From the NCBI GenBank assembly GCA_016617855.1, contig JAECUM010001747.1, forward strand, positions 62,001 through 126,000: a stretch of 64,000 nucleotides of DNA, read 5' to 3'. Position 1 is the stretch's first letter; each line of letters begins with the position of its first letter. Positions 63,616 through 64,000 of the stretch are shown one piece after another. This DNA comes from Megalonaias nervosa (lineage: Eukaryota; Mollusca; Bivalvia; Unionida; Unionidae). The notes under the pieces were generated by a model. The model saw only the letters and a program-made list of their open reading frames with translations. It made no database searches and had not been told where the DNA came from. The position numbers and the translations under genes were made by a program.

Positions 63616-64000
63616 GCACACACACATACACTTTTAATGATTATTTGTCCTTCTCTGAAACCATGTATTAGATTAATTAGATTATTATGATTGCATTTCT
63701 GGATTTCATAAATTACAATCAACTGTAAACTCATCCGAATTAAGTCATAGCATGAATTGTATTTGAAAAAGGAAAAAAGTAATTAGTTATATAAAAATCA
63801 TGTTTTTATCAAAGTTTATTTTGCTGTTTATTATTTTTACAAAACTTCAAGTCATAATTTCCGCATATACAGCTATGTTTTCACTGTGTTTCACCCAAAA
63901 GGTTCATTCACAGCTCTATTTGACGACATTACTACAAAGATCTGCTCGCCAGAAGAGCATTGCATCATGGGTAAATTAGGGGAATTAATAAGTCAAGGGA

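Larger units (their letters stand above)
63159..63931. repeat. Duplicated segment, copy interrupted by SINE and (CT)n expansion
   Basis: Matches 62170-62541 except for the SINE at 63191-63510 and a long CT run. Confidence 0.9.

Noticed and set aside
63489..63734. 81-codon minus-strand ORF rich in Arg-Glu
   Set aside because: Translation of the (CT)n microsatellite.

Overview
This is a 64 kb piece of an AT-rich animal genome: genes are split by large introns, repeats are dense, and there are no operons or bacterial signals. Tandem arrays carrying a 'gggcataactcc'-like phrase, tRNA-derived SINEs with (CA)n tails, and a CR1/L2-type LINE together suggest a lophotrochozoan, most likely a mollusc. 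That assignment is inference.

Two protein genes explain the window. They are arranged head to head, with start codons about 200 bp apart (25985 and 26187). Leftward lies the first half of an OSBPL9/ORP9-like lipid-transfer gene: six exons from 25985 down to 5851, giving about 180 residues (PH domain plus the helical segment after it). Its sterol/lipid-binding ORD domain would lie left of base 1. Rightward lies a DEPDC1-family gene: ten exons from 26187 to 58937, giving about 710 codons (DEP domain, RhoGAP-like domain, long Ser-rich region, conserved C-terminal block). The last exons are not visible and probably lie past 64000. Most splice junctions were set by matching reading phase and by family similarity. 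The spacer between the genes has two CCAAT boxes followed by a TTTGAA (CHR-like) site, the layout known from mitotic gene promoters.

Everything else is intronic or flanking repeat. In the OSBPL9 introns there are diverged about 160-bp monomers (6.5-8.1 kb), tRNA-like SINE material (7.6 kb), solo-LTR-like elements (10.0 and 20.8-23.3 kb, one nested inside another), several minisatellites, and a 1.66 kb element with pogo/Tigger-like ends inside a (TA)n tract (13.4-15.1 kb). In the DEPDC1 introns there are more LTR-like copies (28.8-29.9 kb), SINEs (30.0, 38.1, 53.1 kb), hAT remnants (38.6-40.8 kb), a foldback element present twice (41.9 and 46.3 kb), a 67-bp minisatellite of about 41 copies (43.2-46.0 kb), and a LINE remnant (47.15-49.23 kb). 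The right end carries a TIR element (61.4 kb) and a duplicated segment, one copy of which received a SINE (63.2 kb).

The most unusual observation is at 36729-37690. A 29-bp minisatellite of about 33 units is made of the intron/exon junction of DEPDC1 exon 3 itself. Each unit repeats the 3' splice site and the first about 21 exonic bases, and only the last unit leads into the open reading frame.
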